Positions 34,801 through 44,390 are shown, counted from the first letter of the stretch. The stretch: DNA of 64,000 nucleotides from Leucobacter komagatae (GCF_006716085.1 NZ_VFON01000001.1:3228531-3292530); one strand, 5' to 3'. Translations and numbers: made by a program. Notes: generated by a model not told the origin, from the sequence alone.

Positions 34801-34937
34801 CGGCGGCCTGCGTCTGACGGCGAATCGACCGTCACCCCGGTTGTCGGCCCCAAGGCTGACAGCACTCATTGCGGTACCCAAAACGGGATTGAATGCCGCG
34901 TCCTATCCAAGAGAAACCTGTCACCAAAGGAGTTGTC

Positions 34938-36929
34938 ATGGGTTTTACCGAAACGAGGTTCCCGAATGTGGAGCCCGAAACGTTCATTCAACGCCCGCTG
35001 CGGGAACGACTGAAGGTACTCACGACGCAGTGGGCCGAGTGGGGGTTCGGCGCCGCGCGAAACATCTCGGTGCTCTACCTCGCAAAGGTCTTCGGCGCGT
35101 GGCTCATCGGCGGCGTGCTGCTCGTCACGCTTACCTCGCACCTGAACCCGCTTGATCCGGGGTCGTGGTGGATGAACCCCATCGTGTATCAGAAGCTGCT
35201 CGTCATGACGATGCTGCTCGACGCCATTGGGGTCGCGGGTTCGTGGGGCCCGCTCGCAGGCAAGTTCGGCCCGCTCACCGGCGGGATACTGTTCTGGTCC
35301 AGGCCCGGGACGATCAAGCTCAGCCCCTACAAGTGGGTTCCGTTCACCGGCGGCAACCGTCGAACCGTGTTCGACGTGTTCCTCTACTACGGGTTCCTGT
35401 TCGCCATGGGCACTGCCCTGCTCATGCCGGGCCAGACGGCTGCCGAGCTACCGGCGCTCGCCAGGTTCCAGGCGTTCCTCACGGACCCCGCGAACGGCGT
35501 CCCTGCCTGGCTTTCGCAGCACGCCGAGAGCTTCCTGCTCATTCAGACGACGCCGCTCATTTTCGCGGTCGCTCTGCTGCTCGTCATCGGTCTGCGCGAC
35601 AAGACGATCTTCCTCGCTGCCCGCGCAGAGCAGTACCTGCTGCCGATCGTCTTCTTCATCGTGTTCCCGAACTTCTTCGAGGTCTCGGACATGATTATCG
35701 CGCTGAAGATCTTCCTCGTCACGGTCTGGGTCGGGGCCGGCTTCTCGAAGCTCAACCGACACTTCAGCCTGGTCATCCCGCCGATGCTCAGCAACACTCC
35801 GTTCTGGCCGCCGCGCTGGCTGAAGAAGTCGATGTACAAGGACTTCGAGGGCAGCGACCTGCGCCCGAGCCGCCCCGCGCACCTCATCGCCCACGTGCTC
35901 GGCACGATCGTCGAGATCGGCGCGCCACTCGTGATGCTGTTCGTCGCTGGCGGTGCGCTCGGAGGCCAACTCACCGTGACCCTCGCGACGCTGCTCATGG
36001 TCGGGTTCTGCCTGTTCATCATCTCGACCTTCCCGCTCGCCGTGCCACTCGAGTGGAACATGCTGTTCGCGATCTGCGCCGTCGTCTTCTTCATCGGCTA
36101 CCCGAACGGCGTGGGGTTCAGCGTGTTCGATATGTCGCAGTCGTGGCTGCCGTTCGCGGTGATCGCGATCCCGGTGTTCTTCGTGATCTTCGGCAGCATC
36201 CGCCCCGACAAGGTGTCGTTCCTCGCGTCGCTCCGGCAGTACGGTGGCAACTGGGCCTCAGCGCTCTGGGCGATCCACCCCGACGCCGAGCGCAAGCTGC
36301 ACCGCGTCTACCGGCCGACGACCGACCAGATCGACCAGCTCCAGACGATGGGGCTGCCGTACCCGCTCGCCGAGACTTTCCTGCAGATGACCATCGGGTG
36401 GCGGTCGCTGCACTCACAGGGCCGCGGGCTGTTCTCCGTGCTTCTTGAAGACGTGCCAGACATCGACCACCGTCGGGTGCGCGAAGCAGAGTTCGGGTGC
36501 AACGCCATGATCGGCTTCAACTTCGGAGAGGGGCACTTCCACAACGAAGAACTCATCGCAGCGATCCAGGAGCAAGCTCAGTTCGAGCCGGGGGAATTCA
36601 TCGTCGCCTGGGTGGAGTCTGAAGCACTGTGGAGTGGGGTGCAGGAGTACCGCCTCATCGACGCGGCGCTCGGCGTCGTCGAGCGGGGCCACTGGCGGGT
36701 GAAAGACGCTGTGGCAGCCCAGCCGTGGCTACCCGATGGGCCGATCCCGCTGACGGTGACGTGGCGCTCGCCCGAATTCGAGCAGCTCCGGTTCACCGCA
36801 ACCGATATTGTTGGGCCAGATGCGGTGCCAGAACCGCTCGACGACGCAGAGACGCTCGGAGTGGATACCGCCGCGCTCAACCAGTTCGTCGCCGAATCGG
36901 AGCAACTCGTGGAGGTTAGGAAGCCATGA
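34938..36929 (+). CDS. DUF3556 transmembrane protein
   Basis: The 663-residue product fits DUF3556, a membrane protein family known from Mycobacterium and relatives. The first part has about nine membrane segments (from residue ~40, e.g. ISVLYLAKVFGAWLIGGVLL, to ~400, PFAVIAIPVFFVIF). The C-terminal ~200 residues are soluble (WAIHPDAERKLHRVYRPTTDQ; GFNFGEGHFHNEELIAAI). Function is not established; the family lies near FAD oxidoreductases. The ATG follows AAAGGAG. It overlaps the FAD-oxidoreductase gene by 4 bases. Confidence 0.85.
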   Translation: MGFTETRFPNVEPETFIQRPLRERLKVLTTQWAEWGFGAARNISVLYLAKVFGAWLIGGVLLVTLTSHLNPLDPGSWWMNPIVYQKLLVMTMLLDAIGVAGSWGPLAGKFGPLTGGILFWSRPGTIKLSPYKWVPFTGGNRRTVFDVFLYYGFLFAMGTALLMPGQTAAELPALARFQAFLTDPANGVPAWLSQHAESFLLIQTTPLIFAVALLLVIGLRDKTIFLAARAEQYLLPIVFFIVFPNFFEVSDMIIALKIFLVTVWVGAGFSKLNRHFSLVIPPMLSNTPFWPPRWLKKSMYKDFEGSDLRPSRPAHLIAHVLGTIVEIGAPLVMLFVAGGALGGQLTVTLATLLMVGFCLFIISTFPLAVPLEWNMLFAICAVVFFIGYPNGVGFSVFDMSQSWLPFAVIAIPVFFVIFGSIRPDKVSFLASLRQYGGNWASALWAIHPDAERKLHRVYRPTTDQIDQLQTMGLPYPLAETFLQMTIGWRSLHSQGRGLFSVLLEDVPDIDHRRVREAEFGCNAMIGFNFGEGHFHNEELIAAIQEQAQFEPGEFIVAWVESEALWSGVQEYRLIDAALGVVERGHWRVKDAVAAQPWLPDGPIPLTVTWRSPEFEQLRFTATDIVGPDAVPEPLDDAETLGVDTAALNQFVAESEQLVEVRKP

Positions 36930-38374
36930 CCACAGCGGTCGTAGTGGGAAGCGGGCCCAACGGGCTCGCGGCCGCGACCGTGCTTGCCCGCGCCGGTGTC
37001 AACGTCACCGTCGTCGAAGCGGCGAACCAGCTCGGAGGGGGAGCTCGCTCAGTCGAGTCCCCCCTCGAGGGGCTGGTGCAGGATCACTGCGCGGCCGTGC
37101 ACCCGATGGCGCCAGGATCGCCTTTCTTCAAGACGCTCGACTTGCCGGCGATGGGCGTCGAGTGGGCGTATGCCCCGATCGACGCAGCCCACCCGCTTGA
37201 CCGCGGCGAGCCCGGCATCCTGCGGACCTCGATCGATGAGACCGCCGCTGGCCTCGGGCGTGACGGCTCCCGCTGGGCTGCCGCGTTCGGCCCCTCGGCT
37301 CGCGCGTTCGACACGCTCTCGGGGGTCATCATGGCCCCGATGCTGCGCGTGCCGCGGCACCCGATGCTGCTCGCCCGGATGGGGCTCGTCGCCGGCCCGC
37401 CGCCCGCGCTCGTCGGAAAGATCTTCCGCGAGGAGCGCGCCCGCGCGCTGTTCATGGGCGTCGCGGCGCACGCGCTGCAGCCGCTCACGCAGCCGCTCGT
37501 GACGGGCATCGGAGCCGGCATCATCATCGCAGGGCATGCGGTCGGCTGGCCGGTAGTGAAGGGCGGCACCGGGGTATTCACCGGCGCGCACATCGCTCTA
37601 CTGCGCGGCCTCGGCGTGCGCTTCGAGACCGGCCAACTGGTCACCCGACTCCACGAGTTGCCCCCGCGAGACATCACCATTCTCGACGTGCACCCGCGCG
37701 CTGCCGCCGGCATTCTTGCGGAGCAGCAGCCAGAGCAGGATCGCCGGGCGTACCGCAGATTTGTGCCGGGACCAGCGGCATTCAAGGTTGACTTCGCGGT
37801 GTCGGGCGGGGTTCCCTGGCGCGACCCCGAGATCGCGCAGGCGGGCACCGTCCACCTGGGTGGCGCGGCGGCAGAGATCGTCGCCGCCGAGCGCGTTATC
37901 GCTGCCGGGCGGATGCCGGAGCGGCCCTTCGTGCTCGTCGGTCAACAGGCCGCCGCCGACCCCGCGCGAGCGAACGGCGACATCCACCCCGTGTACGCCT
38001 ACGCGCACGTGCCCAACGGCTACCCGGGCGACGCCACCGAACACATCATCGCGCAGATCGAGCGGTTCGCACCGGGGTTCCGAGACCGGATCGTCGGCCT
38101 CCGTGCCCGCACGCCGGCCGAGAGCGAAGCCGAGAATGCGAACTTCATCGGCGGCGACATTCTCACCGGCGCGAAGTCTCCCCTCCAGTTCCTTCTCGGC
38201 CCCCGGCTCAGCGCTCAGCCCTACGACACTGGAACGCCCGGTGTCTACCTGTGCTCGGCTGCGACGCCGCCCGGCCCTGGGATTCACGGGATGGGCGGGT
38301 TCAACGCGGCGAACCGCGCCCTCGACGTGCTGCAGCGGGGAAGCCGCGCGCCGCTCGAGAGGATAGGGGCGTGA
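36926..38374 (+). CDS. FAD-dependent oxidoreductase, phytoene-desaturase (CrtI)-like
   Basis: The 482-residue protein starts with the dinucleotide-binding pattern VVGSGPNGLAAATVLARAGVNVTVVEA. The end carries PGPGIHGMGGFNAANRAL, typical of the CrtI/COG1233 group of FAD oxidoreductases. A HAVGWPVVKGGTGVFTGAHIALLRGLGV region is also family-like. The substrate is unknown; carotenoid work is possible but no carotenoid genes are seen here. It is translationally coupled to the DUF3556 gene and to the PucR gene. Confidence 0.85.
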   Translation: MTTAVVVGSGPNGLAAATVLARAGVNVTVVEAANQLGGGARSVESPLEGLVQDHCAAVHPMAPGSPFFKTLDLPAMGVEWAYAPIDAAHPLDRGEPGILRTSIDETAAGLGRDGSRWAAAFGPSARAFDTLSGVIMAPMLRVPRHPMLLARMGLVAGPPPALVGKIFREERARALFMGVAAHALQPLTQPLVTGIGAGIIIAGHAVGWPVVKGGTGVFTGAHIALLRGLGVRFETGQLVTRLHELPPRDITILDVHPRAAAGILAEQQPEQDRRAYRRFVPGPAAFKVDFAVSGGVPWRDPEIAQAGTVHLGGAAAEIVAAERVIAAGRMPERPFVLVGQQAAADPARANGDIHPVYAYAHVPNGYPGDATEHIIAQIERFAPGFRDRIVGLRARTPAESEAENANFIGGDILTGAKSPLQFLLGPRLSAQPYDTGTPGVYLCSAATPPGPGIHGMGGFNAANRALDVLQRGSRAPLERIGA

Positions 38375-39708
38375 CGGGCCGCGGAAGCGAGGGCGCTGCC
38401 GGTTCAGGGCAGCCCGCGCCTCGCAGGGTGGTTCGCCCGGAGTCTGCGGCTCACGACCTGCAGCTGCGCGAACTCATCGCCCGCGTGGGGTACACCCTGC
38501 AGGAGGACACGCCACAGATCGTCGACGAGATGACAGCGCTGCTGTCAGACAGGGTCGCGGGTCTCGACCAAGACGCCCAACTCGTGCAGATGCTGCGCGC
38601 GAGCGTTGACGGAAACGTGTGGACCATCGGGCACATCCTCACGAACGACATCGCGATTGAATCAGTTCAGCCGAGCACGGCCGCCGTCGAGTACGCCATG
38701 CGGCTCGCGCAGCGCGACGTGCAGCTTGGCTCGCTCACGCGCGCGTACTACCTTGGCCAATCGATGGTGGTTCGCCGAGGCATCGACATGGTCGACGCGC
38801 TCGGGCTCGACGACCAAGACCTGCAAATGAACCTCGTCCGCCGCATCACCGACGTGATTCACAACTACATTGACTGGATGCTCCAGTACGTGACGAACGT
38901 CTTCGTCGCCGAGCAGGCAAAATGGTGGACCGCGCGTGCGGTGACGAATGCGGCAGCCGTGCTCAAGACACTGCGCGGCGAGCCGATCTCGTCCGCTGGG
39001 TTCGAAGCGCGCACGAAGTACTCGCTTGATCAGCACCACATCGCGCTCATCGCGTGGCTCGAGTTCGACAATTCGACGACGGAGGATCAGCGGCAGGTCG
39101 ACCAGCTGCTCAGACGGATAGCCGCGATCCTGCAGTCAACGAAGCCGCCGCTGATCACCGCTGCGGATCGTACGACGGCGTGGGCATGGGTCGCGACCCC
39201 GACAACCGAGCTTGCACCTGATGCCCTCACACGCATCGCGAAGCTCGCCGAGTCTGCCGAGGCGAACAATGTGCGGGTTGCCATTGGGGTGCCCGGCAGC
39301 GGCGTCTCAGGGTTCAGGCGCAGCCACGAGCAGGCCGCGAAGGCGCGGCTCGTCGCGCTCGGCGCCCAGCGGTTCCGAGAAGCCCAGCTGGTGGCGTTCA
39401 GCGACCCCGACGTCGGGTTTCTGTCACTGCTCATGCACGACACGAAGAGCGCTATAACGTGGACCCGGGAGGTGCTCGGGGACGTCGCGTCCGAGGGGGA
39501 GCAGCAGGCCGCGCTTCGCGAGACGCTTGCGACGTTCTACGCGACCGGCGAGAACTCCTCGAAGACGGCCGAGCTGCTCGGGCTGCACCGCAACACCGTG
39601 CGCCAGCGAGTCGCGAAGTTCGAGTCTGAGCGCGGCGGCAGGCGAGCCGATGGCATGGAGATTTCGCTCGCGCTGAAGCTCTTCGACCTACTTGGCGAGG
39701 GTAGCTGA
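38371..39708 (+). CDS. PucR family transcriptional regulator
   Basis: The 445-residue product starts at GTG 38371, which overlaps the FAD-enzyme stop. The long N-terminal sensor region (to ~380) is helix-rich and has no named motif. The C-terminal HTH_30 region (TFYATGENSSKTAELLGLHRNTVRQRVAKFES) is typical of PucR/CdaR-type regulators. It likely controls the DUF3556/FAD operon or the opposite PucR region. Its last 21 bases overlap the 3' end of the next gene on the minus strand. Confidence 0.87.
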   Translation: MTGRGSEGAAGSGQPAPRRVVRPESAAHDLQLRELIARVGYTLQEDTPQIVDEMTALLSDRVAGLDQDAQLVQMLRASVDGNVWTIGHILTNDIAIESVQPSTAAVEYAMRLAQRDVQLGSLTRAYYLGQSMVVRRGIDMVDALGLDDQDLQMNLVRRITDVIHNYIDWMLQYVTNVFVAEQAKWWTARAVTNAAAVLKTLRGEPISSAGFEARTKYSLDQHHIALIAWLEFDNSTTEDQRQVDQLLRRIAAILQSTKPPLITAADRTTAWAWVATPTTELAPDALTRIAKLAESAEANNVRVAIGVPGSGVSGFRRSHEQAAKARLVALGAQRFREAQLVAFSDPDVGFLSLLMHDTKSAITWTREVLGDVASEGEQQAALRETLATFYATGENSSKTAELLGLHRNTVRQRVAKFESERGGRRADGMEISLALKLFDLLGEGS

Positions 39709-41451
39709 CGCAGCCCGCGCCGCGAGCTCAAGCTGCAGCGCAGCGAGGAGGCGGTCTTCCGTGCGGCTGAGGTCGAGCCCGGTGATCTCCTGCGCGCGCT
39801 GCAGCCTGTAGCGCAGCGTGTTCGGGTGCACCCCGAGCAGGCGGGCCGCCTCGCGCGCGTTGAAGCCCGTGTCGACGTAGCGCCGCAGGCTCGCAACGAG
39901 TTCGGCCCCGTGCCGCTCGTCGTAGTCGCGCAGCGTGTCGAACCGCGGGTCGATGAGCTCCGGCCGTTCGCCGAGCAGCTCGAATGCCTCTCGCAGCAGC
40001 ACGGACGTGCGCGACTGGGTGAGGGAAGTGACGCGGGTGCCGCTCCCAGCGATCGCATCGAGCACCCGGTCTGCCTCGGCGCGGGCCCCGGCAACCTCCT
40101 CAAACCCCGTGACGGGGGCGACGATCGCGACCCGCATTGGCGTCGTCTCGGGGGGCATCGAACGCGCGCCGGGGGCATCGAACTTCGCGACGAGCATCTC
40201 CGCCCACTCCTCAAGCCTGTGGCCGCCCGAGAGGTTTGGAAGCAGCACGTAGGCGCGCTCTCCGAGCAGCACGAACCGCGCCTGCGGCGCAAACGCCCCG
40301 ACGTGCAACCGCAGCATCTTCGCAACCCCGGCGACCCCAACCCCGGCAACCCCGGCGACCCCGGCAACACTGGCGACCGCCCCGCCCCCGTCCTCGGCGG
40401 CGCCCGGCAGCGCGATGCCGATCAGCGCCGCGTCGCCGAGCGTCGGCAGACCGAGAAACGCTGACGCAGTGCCCGCGTCGATCCCGCCGCGCTCCCCGAA
40501 CACCCGCTGCAGCATGAGCTCCGTCGCCGACGGTGCCTCGAGCTCGCGCGTGAGCACGCGTGACGCCGCTGAGGCGCCACCCCGCACGACTGTCTCGGCG
40601 TCGGGGCTGAACCCGTTCGCGCCCTCCTGCACCCAGATCGAGCCGATGAACTGGCCGCTGGGGGAGTGAATTCCGGTCACCAATCGCGGCCGCATCCCGA
40701 GTTCGGCGTGCGCAGGAACGGCGACGACCTCGGTCGTGTTCTGGATCCGCTTCACCACGCCCCAGGCGCCGAGCAGCACCATCGAGTCCTCCGGCGCGAC
40801 CCGGCCGAGGATGGCCCGGGCCCGGAGCCCGTCGGCGGTGCCGTCGGACGGGGAATAGGCGAGCACGCTCGAGTCGGGGCGCTCGATCGTCACCATGCCG
40901 CCGGCGCCCGCGGCGATCACGGACGCGAGCTCGGCGAGGTCGCTGAACGCGGCGTTTTCGCCCGCGCCGGGCGGGGCCGTCTCGCGTGACTGCGCCCGTT
41001 CGAGCCGCCGGTGGATCGCGGCGAGCAGCAGGTCCCAGCGCGCCATACGATCGACCACAATCATCGCCAGCCCGGCCTCGGAGGCGGCCGCTCGCAGGGC
41101 GGGCCCGTCGATGTCCTCCTTGACCATGAGGGCGACGGGGCGCTCAGCGTCGGGCCGCGCGCCCAAGCCGCGGAGCCACGTCGCCACGTGCTCCGCTGCG
41201 ACGCCGACGGGCAGTACGAGGTCGGCCGGCGGCGCGGACGGAACGGGGGAGGCAAGGTCGGCAAACTCGGCGAGCGCGACGGTGTGTACGCGGGGCGTGG
41301 GCCGCGATCCGGATCCTGGTTCGGGCTCGGCGGGAACCAGTTCGCGGACCGCGGCGTCGAGTGCGGTCGCGATCTCGGAGAGCGGGATCGCGCCCGCGTG
41401 CGGGCGATCCAGTTCTTCCGCGCGCGCGAACTGTCCGTACATAGTGCCCAT
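39688..41451 (-). CDS. PucR family transcriptional regulator
   Basis: The 587-residue product has an N-terminal PucR-like sensor (about 1-150, MVKEDIDGPALRAAASEAGLAMIVVDRMARWDLLLAAI), a middle region, and a C-terminal HTH (VDTGFNAREAARLLGVHPNTLRYRLQRAQEITGLDLS). ATG 41451 is used; upstream sequence up to 42042 lies in the BrnQ region and is not coding. A Val-Ala-Gly insertion (SVAGVAGVAGVGVAGVAK) comes from a 9-bp repeat. It is divergent from BrnQ and is a candidate regulator of the amino acid operon. Confidence 0.88.
   Translation of the reverse strand: MGTMYGQFARAEELDRPHAGAIPLSEIATALDAAVRELVPAEPEPGSGSRPTPRVHTVALAEFADLASPVPSAPPADLVLPVGVAAEHVATWLRGLGARPDAERPVALMVKEDIDGPALRAAASEAGLAMIVVDRMARWDLLLAAIHRRLERAQSRETAPPGAGENAAFSDLAELASVIAAGAGGMVTIERPDSSVLAYSPSDGTADGLRARAILGRVAPEDSMVLLGAWGVVKRIQNTTEVVAVPAHAELGMRPRLVTGIHSPSGQFIGSIWVQEGANGFSPDAETVVRGGASAASRVLTRELEAPSATELMLQRVFGERGGIDAGTASAFLGLPTLGDAALIGIALPGAAEDGGGAVASVAGVAGVAGVGVAGVAKMLRLHVGAFAPQARFVLLGERAYVLLPNLSGGHRLEEWAEMLVAKFDAPGARSMPPETTPMRVAIVAPVTGFEEVAGARAEADRVLDAIAGSGTRVTSLTQSRTSVLLREAFELLGERPELIDPRFDTLRDYDERHGAELVASLRRYVDTGFNAREAARLLGVHPNTLRYRLQRAQEITGLDLSRTEDRLLAALQLELAARAASATLAK
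40326..40376 (-). repeat. 9-bp tandem repeat inside the minus-strand PucR gene
   Basis: Units CCCCGGCGA, CCCCGGCAA and variants occur five times with one 6-base gap, giving the Val-Ala-Gly stretch of the protein. The frame is kept. Confidence 0.85.
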
Positions 41452-41593
41452 AATATCCCGATAAATTAGGTACTTTGCCCGAGGAATGGGGCTGGCCTCG
41501 TGTGGTTCGATGGAGCGGACGTGCGGCGACGACTGGCTTTTCGAGCCTGCCCACACGCCGCCAGATTTCTTTTGCCAGCTCAAGGAGGAGAAC

Positions 41594-41677
41594 GTGCAAC
41601 ACACGCCTTTCGCGCCTGAGGGACCCTCAGCCGCCGTGCCCAACCAGACCAGCTCGACCCGAGGGGGTGCGCGATGA
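41594..41677 (+). CDS. 27-residue coupled leader ORF upstream of BrnQ
   Basis: GTG 41594 stands 3 bases after an ideal AAGGAGGAG. The short frame (MQHTPFAPEGPSAAVPNQ to GGAR) ends in CGATGA and overlaps the BrnQ ATG by 4 bases. The BrnQ start itself has only a weak GGGGG, so the carrier is probably translated by coupling. I know no named family for it. It could instead be an incidental ORF, but the RBS quality argues against it. Confidence 0.5.
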   Translation: MQHTPFAPEGPSAAVPNQTSSTRGGAR

Positions 41678-43083
41678 CCAGAGACCGGAAACTCTCGCCG
41701 TTCCAGATGCTGGCCCTCGGCCTGCTGCTCTTCGCCATGTTCCTCGGTGCGGGTAACACGATCTTCGCCCCGATGGTCGGTCAGGCCGCGGGCAGCGAGA
41801 TGTGGATCCCGATGTCGGGCTTCCTCATCACCGGCGTCGGCCTCGTGCTCCTCGCGATCGTCGCCCTCACGATGGCCGGCGGCACGGTAGAGCAGCTCGC
41901 CTCGCGCGTGCACCCCGTGTACTCGTTCGTGTTCTGCATCCTGCTGTTCCTCGCGCTTGGGCCGCTCTACGTGAACCCGCGCACGACCTCGGTTGTGTAC
42001 GAGATCTCGGTGAAGCCGATCCTCGGCCCCGAGCTCACGCAAGGCACCTGGCCGCTCATCATCTTCTCGGTGATCTTCACGCTGCTCGGCGTCTACCTCT
42101 CACTCACGCCGTCGAAGCTCGTCGACCGCGTTGGCAAGGTCATCACGCCGATCTTCTCGGTGCTGCTCATCATCATCGTCGTGAAGTCGCTCATCACCCC
42201 GATGGGTGAGCTGCACCCCGCCGTCGACCCCTACAAGAACGGCGCGTTCATTAAGGGCTTCACCGAGGGTTACCTCACGATGGACGCGCTCGCGGCCCTG
42301 GTGTTCGCCGGCGTCTTCATCCAGTCGATTCGCGGCCAGGGCATCACGACCCGCAAGGGCATCTCGTTCACGTTCTTGAAGGCCGGCATCATCACGGTCA
42401 TAGGCCTCGCGCTGCTGCACATCTCGCTCGCCTGGATCGGTGGTTCGAGCGTCGACTCGATCGGCCGCCCCGACAACGGTGGAACTGTCATCGCCGAGGC
42501 GGCCCGCACGCTGCTCGGCTACCCGGGGGTGCTGATGATCGGCCTCGTCATCTTCCTCACCGGCATCACGACGCTCGTCGCGTGCCTCACCGCAGTCGCT
42601 GACTACTTCGCAAAGCAGTTCCCGAAGGTGTCGTACAAGGCGTGGGTATGGATCCACGCCACAGTCGGTCTCGTCATCGCGAACTTCGGGCTGCAGGCAG
42701 TGCTTTCCGCTGCGCTCCCGATCCTTTTCCTGCTCTACCCGCTCGGCATGACCCTCATCGTGCTCGCGCTCCTCGACCGCTTCTTCGGCGGGCGCCGCGC
42801 GGTCTACGTCGGGGCGACCATCGGGGCCGGATCGATCGCGATCCTCGACGCAGTGAAGGCGTCGGGCAACTTCGTCGACGAGCTCAACGGCTTCTTCTCG
42901 TGGCTGCCCATGTTCGCCGACAACGGCGGGTGGATCATCCCCGCGGTGCTCGGCGGCGTGATCGGCTACGTCGTTGGGCTGGCGAAGGGTGAGCCCGCGA
43001 TCGACCGCACCGCGCACATCTCCGTGATTGACGAACCCGTCACCGACCACTCCGAGGCGCGTGCCTCCTCACGAAAGGCGTAA
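41674..43083 (+). CDS. brnQ: Branched-chain amino acid carrier (BrnQ family)
   Basis: The 469-residue membrane protein has about 12 helices. Its first segment (LGLLLFAMFLGAGNTIFAPMVGQAAG) is characteristic of LIVCS/BrnQ carriers, which import Leu/Ile/Val with sodium or protons. The DNGGTVIAEAARTLLGYPGVLMIGLVIFLTGITTLVACLTAVADYF segment is also typical. Its operon partners handle D-amino acids and cyclic imino acids, so the true substrate may be broader than the branched-chain amino acids. Confidence 0.93.
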   Translation: MTRDRKLSPFQMLALGLLLFAMFLGAGNTIFAPMVGQAAGSEMWIPMSGFLITGVGLVLLAIVALTMAGGTVEQLASRVHPVYSFVFCILLFLALGPLYVNPRTTSVVYEISVKPILGPELTQGTWPLIIFSVIFTLLGVYLSLTPSKLVDRVGKVITPIFSVLLIIIVVKSLITPMGELHPAVDPYKNGAFIKGFTEGYLTMDALAALVFAGVFIQSIRGQGITTRKGISFTFLKAGIITVIGLALLHISLAWIGGSSVDSIGRPDNGGTVIAEAARTLLGYPGVLMIGLVIFLTGITTLVACLTAVADYFAKQFPKVSYKAWVWIHATVGLVIANFGLQAVLSAALPILFLLYPLGMTLIVLALLDRFFGGRRAVYVGATIGAGSIAILDAVKASGNFVDELNGFFSWLPMFADNGGWIIPAVLGGVIGYVVGLAKGEPAIDRTAHISVIDEPVTDHSEARASSRKA

Positions 43084-43090
43084 CACCCGC

Positions 43091-44332
43091 ATGACCCGTG
43101 TCATCGTGATCGGAGCCGGCGCTGTCGGCCTGGCATCCGCGTACTACCTCCGCAAGGCCGGCCACGAGGTGACCGTTGTCGACCAGGCGCCGCTCGCGGC
43201 GAAAGCCTCGGGGCACAACGCGGGCTGGTTGATTCCGAGCATGTCGACACCGGTCCCAGCGCCCGGCATGATGCTGCAGGCCATGAAGTGGATGGTGCAG
43301 CCCGACAGCCCGCTGTACGTGACACCCTCGCTCAAGCCGAGCTTCATCGGGTTCATGCTGCGCATGCTTCGTAGCTGCACCGACGCGCGCTTCCGCGAGG
43401 GGTCGGCGGTGCTCGCCGCGCTCAGCGCGACGGCGCTGTCGGACTTTGACGAGCTCGCGTCCGAGGGCGTCGAATTCGAGCAGCACGAGCAGCCGTTGTC
43501 GATGCTCTTCACCGACGGACACAAGGTCGAGGGCCGGGTCACCGAGCTCGAACTCTTGGACGGCAAGCTGCCCGGGTTTTCGTGGAACCACATGAGCGAG
43601 GCAGACCTGAAGGCGCACAAGCCCGTGCTCTCAGACCGGGTGGTTGCCGGCATCGAGTCGCGGGGCGACCGCTCGGTCGACCCCGGCTCGTTCGTGCGCG
43701 GCCTCGCGGCGGCCTGCGAGCGCGAGGGCGTCGAGCTCAGGCTTGGCGCGCCCGCATCGCTCGAGCAGGCCACCGGTGGTGGCGTCTCCGTACAGGTGGG
43801 CGCCGAGACGCTCCGAGCCGACCGAGTCGTCGTCGCCGCTGGCGCCTGGACCAACGAGGTGCTGCGCGGCATCGGCGAGCGCGTGCCGCTGCAGTCGGGC
43901 AAGGGCTACGGCTACGACTTCCCGGTCGTGCCCGGCGGCCCGACGAAGCCGATTTACCTCGCCGAGGCGAAGGTGGCGATCACGCCGCTCGACACGAAGG
44001 TGCGACTTGCTGGCACGATGGGCTTCACCGGCGTCGATGAGTCGATCAAGCGTCGCCGCGCCGGCGGTATCCTCACCGGTGTGAGCGGATACTTCGAGGG
44101 CTGGCCCGACATCGACGGTGCCCCCGAACCGTGGACGGGGCTGCGCCCGACGACGCCAGACGGCCTCCCGATCATCGGCGCGCTCGCGAAGCACCCGAAC
44201 GTGCTTGTCGCGACGGGGCACGTCATGCTCGGCATCAGCCTGGCGCCCACGACGGGCAAGCTCATCACCGACCTCGTTGGTGGCGGCCCCGTGCCCGAGC
44301 TGTTGCGGGGCGTCTCCGCGAACCGCTTCTAG
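43091..44332 (+). CDS. D-amino-acid dehydrogenase-like FAD oxidoreductase
   Basis: The 413-residue product begins with the FAD motif VIVIGAGAVGLASAYYLRKAGHEVTVVD and has the DAO-family segment GLRPTTPDGLPIIGALAKHPNVLVATGHVMLGISLAPTTGKLI. It resembles DadA and related membrane-side D-amino acid dehydrogenases that form keto acids or cyclic imines. ATG 43091 lies 7 bp after the BrnQ stop. The upstream codon at 43028 lies in BrnQ. Confidence 0.9.
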   Translation: MTRVIVIGAGAVGLASAYYLRKAGHEVTVVDQAPLAAKASGHNAGWLIPSMSTPVPAPGMMLQAMKWMVQPDSPLYVTPSLKPSFIGFMLRMLRSCTDARFREGSAVLAALSATALSDFDELASEGVEFEQHEQPLSMLFTDGHKVEGRVTELELLDGKLPGFSWNHMSEADLKAHKPVLSDRVVAGIESRGDRSVDPGSFVRGLAAACEREGVELRLGAPASLEQATGGGVSVQVGAETLRADRVVVAAGAWTNEVLRGIGERVPLQSGKGYGYDFPVVPGGPTKPIYLAEAKVAITPLDTKVRLAGTMGFTGVDESIKRRRAGGILTGVSGYFEGWPDIDGAPEPWTGLRPTTPDGLPIIGALAKHPNVLVATGHVMLGISLAPTTGKLITDLVGGGPVPELLRGVSANRF

Positions 44333-44390
44333 GCTCGGGCAGCCGCCCCTCGCCGAACCCCTTCACCACCCAGCCAGCAAGGAGAACTCC

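Noticed and set aside
41452..42042. N-terminal extension of the minus-strand PucR gene
   Set aside because: It runs antisense through brnQ and the coupled ORF, is low in recognisable motifs, and the protein has a sensible start at 41451.
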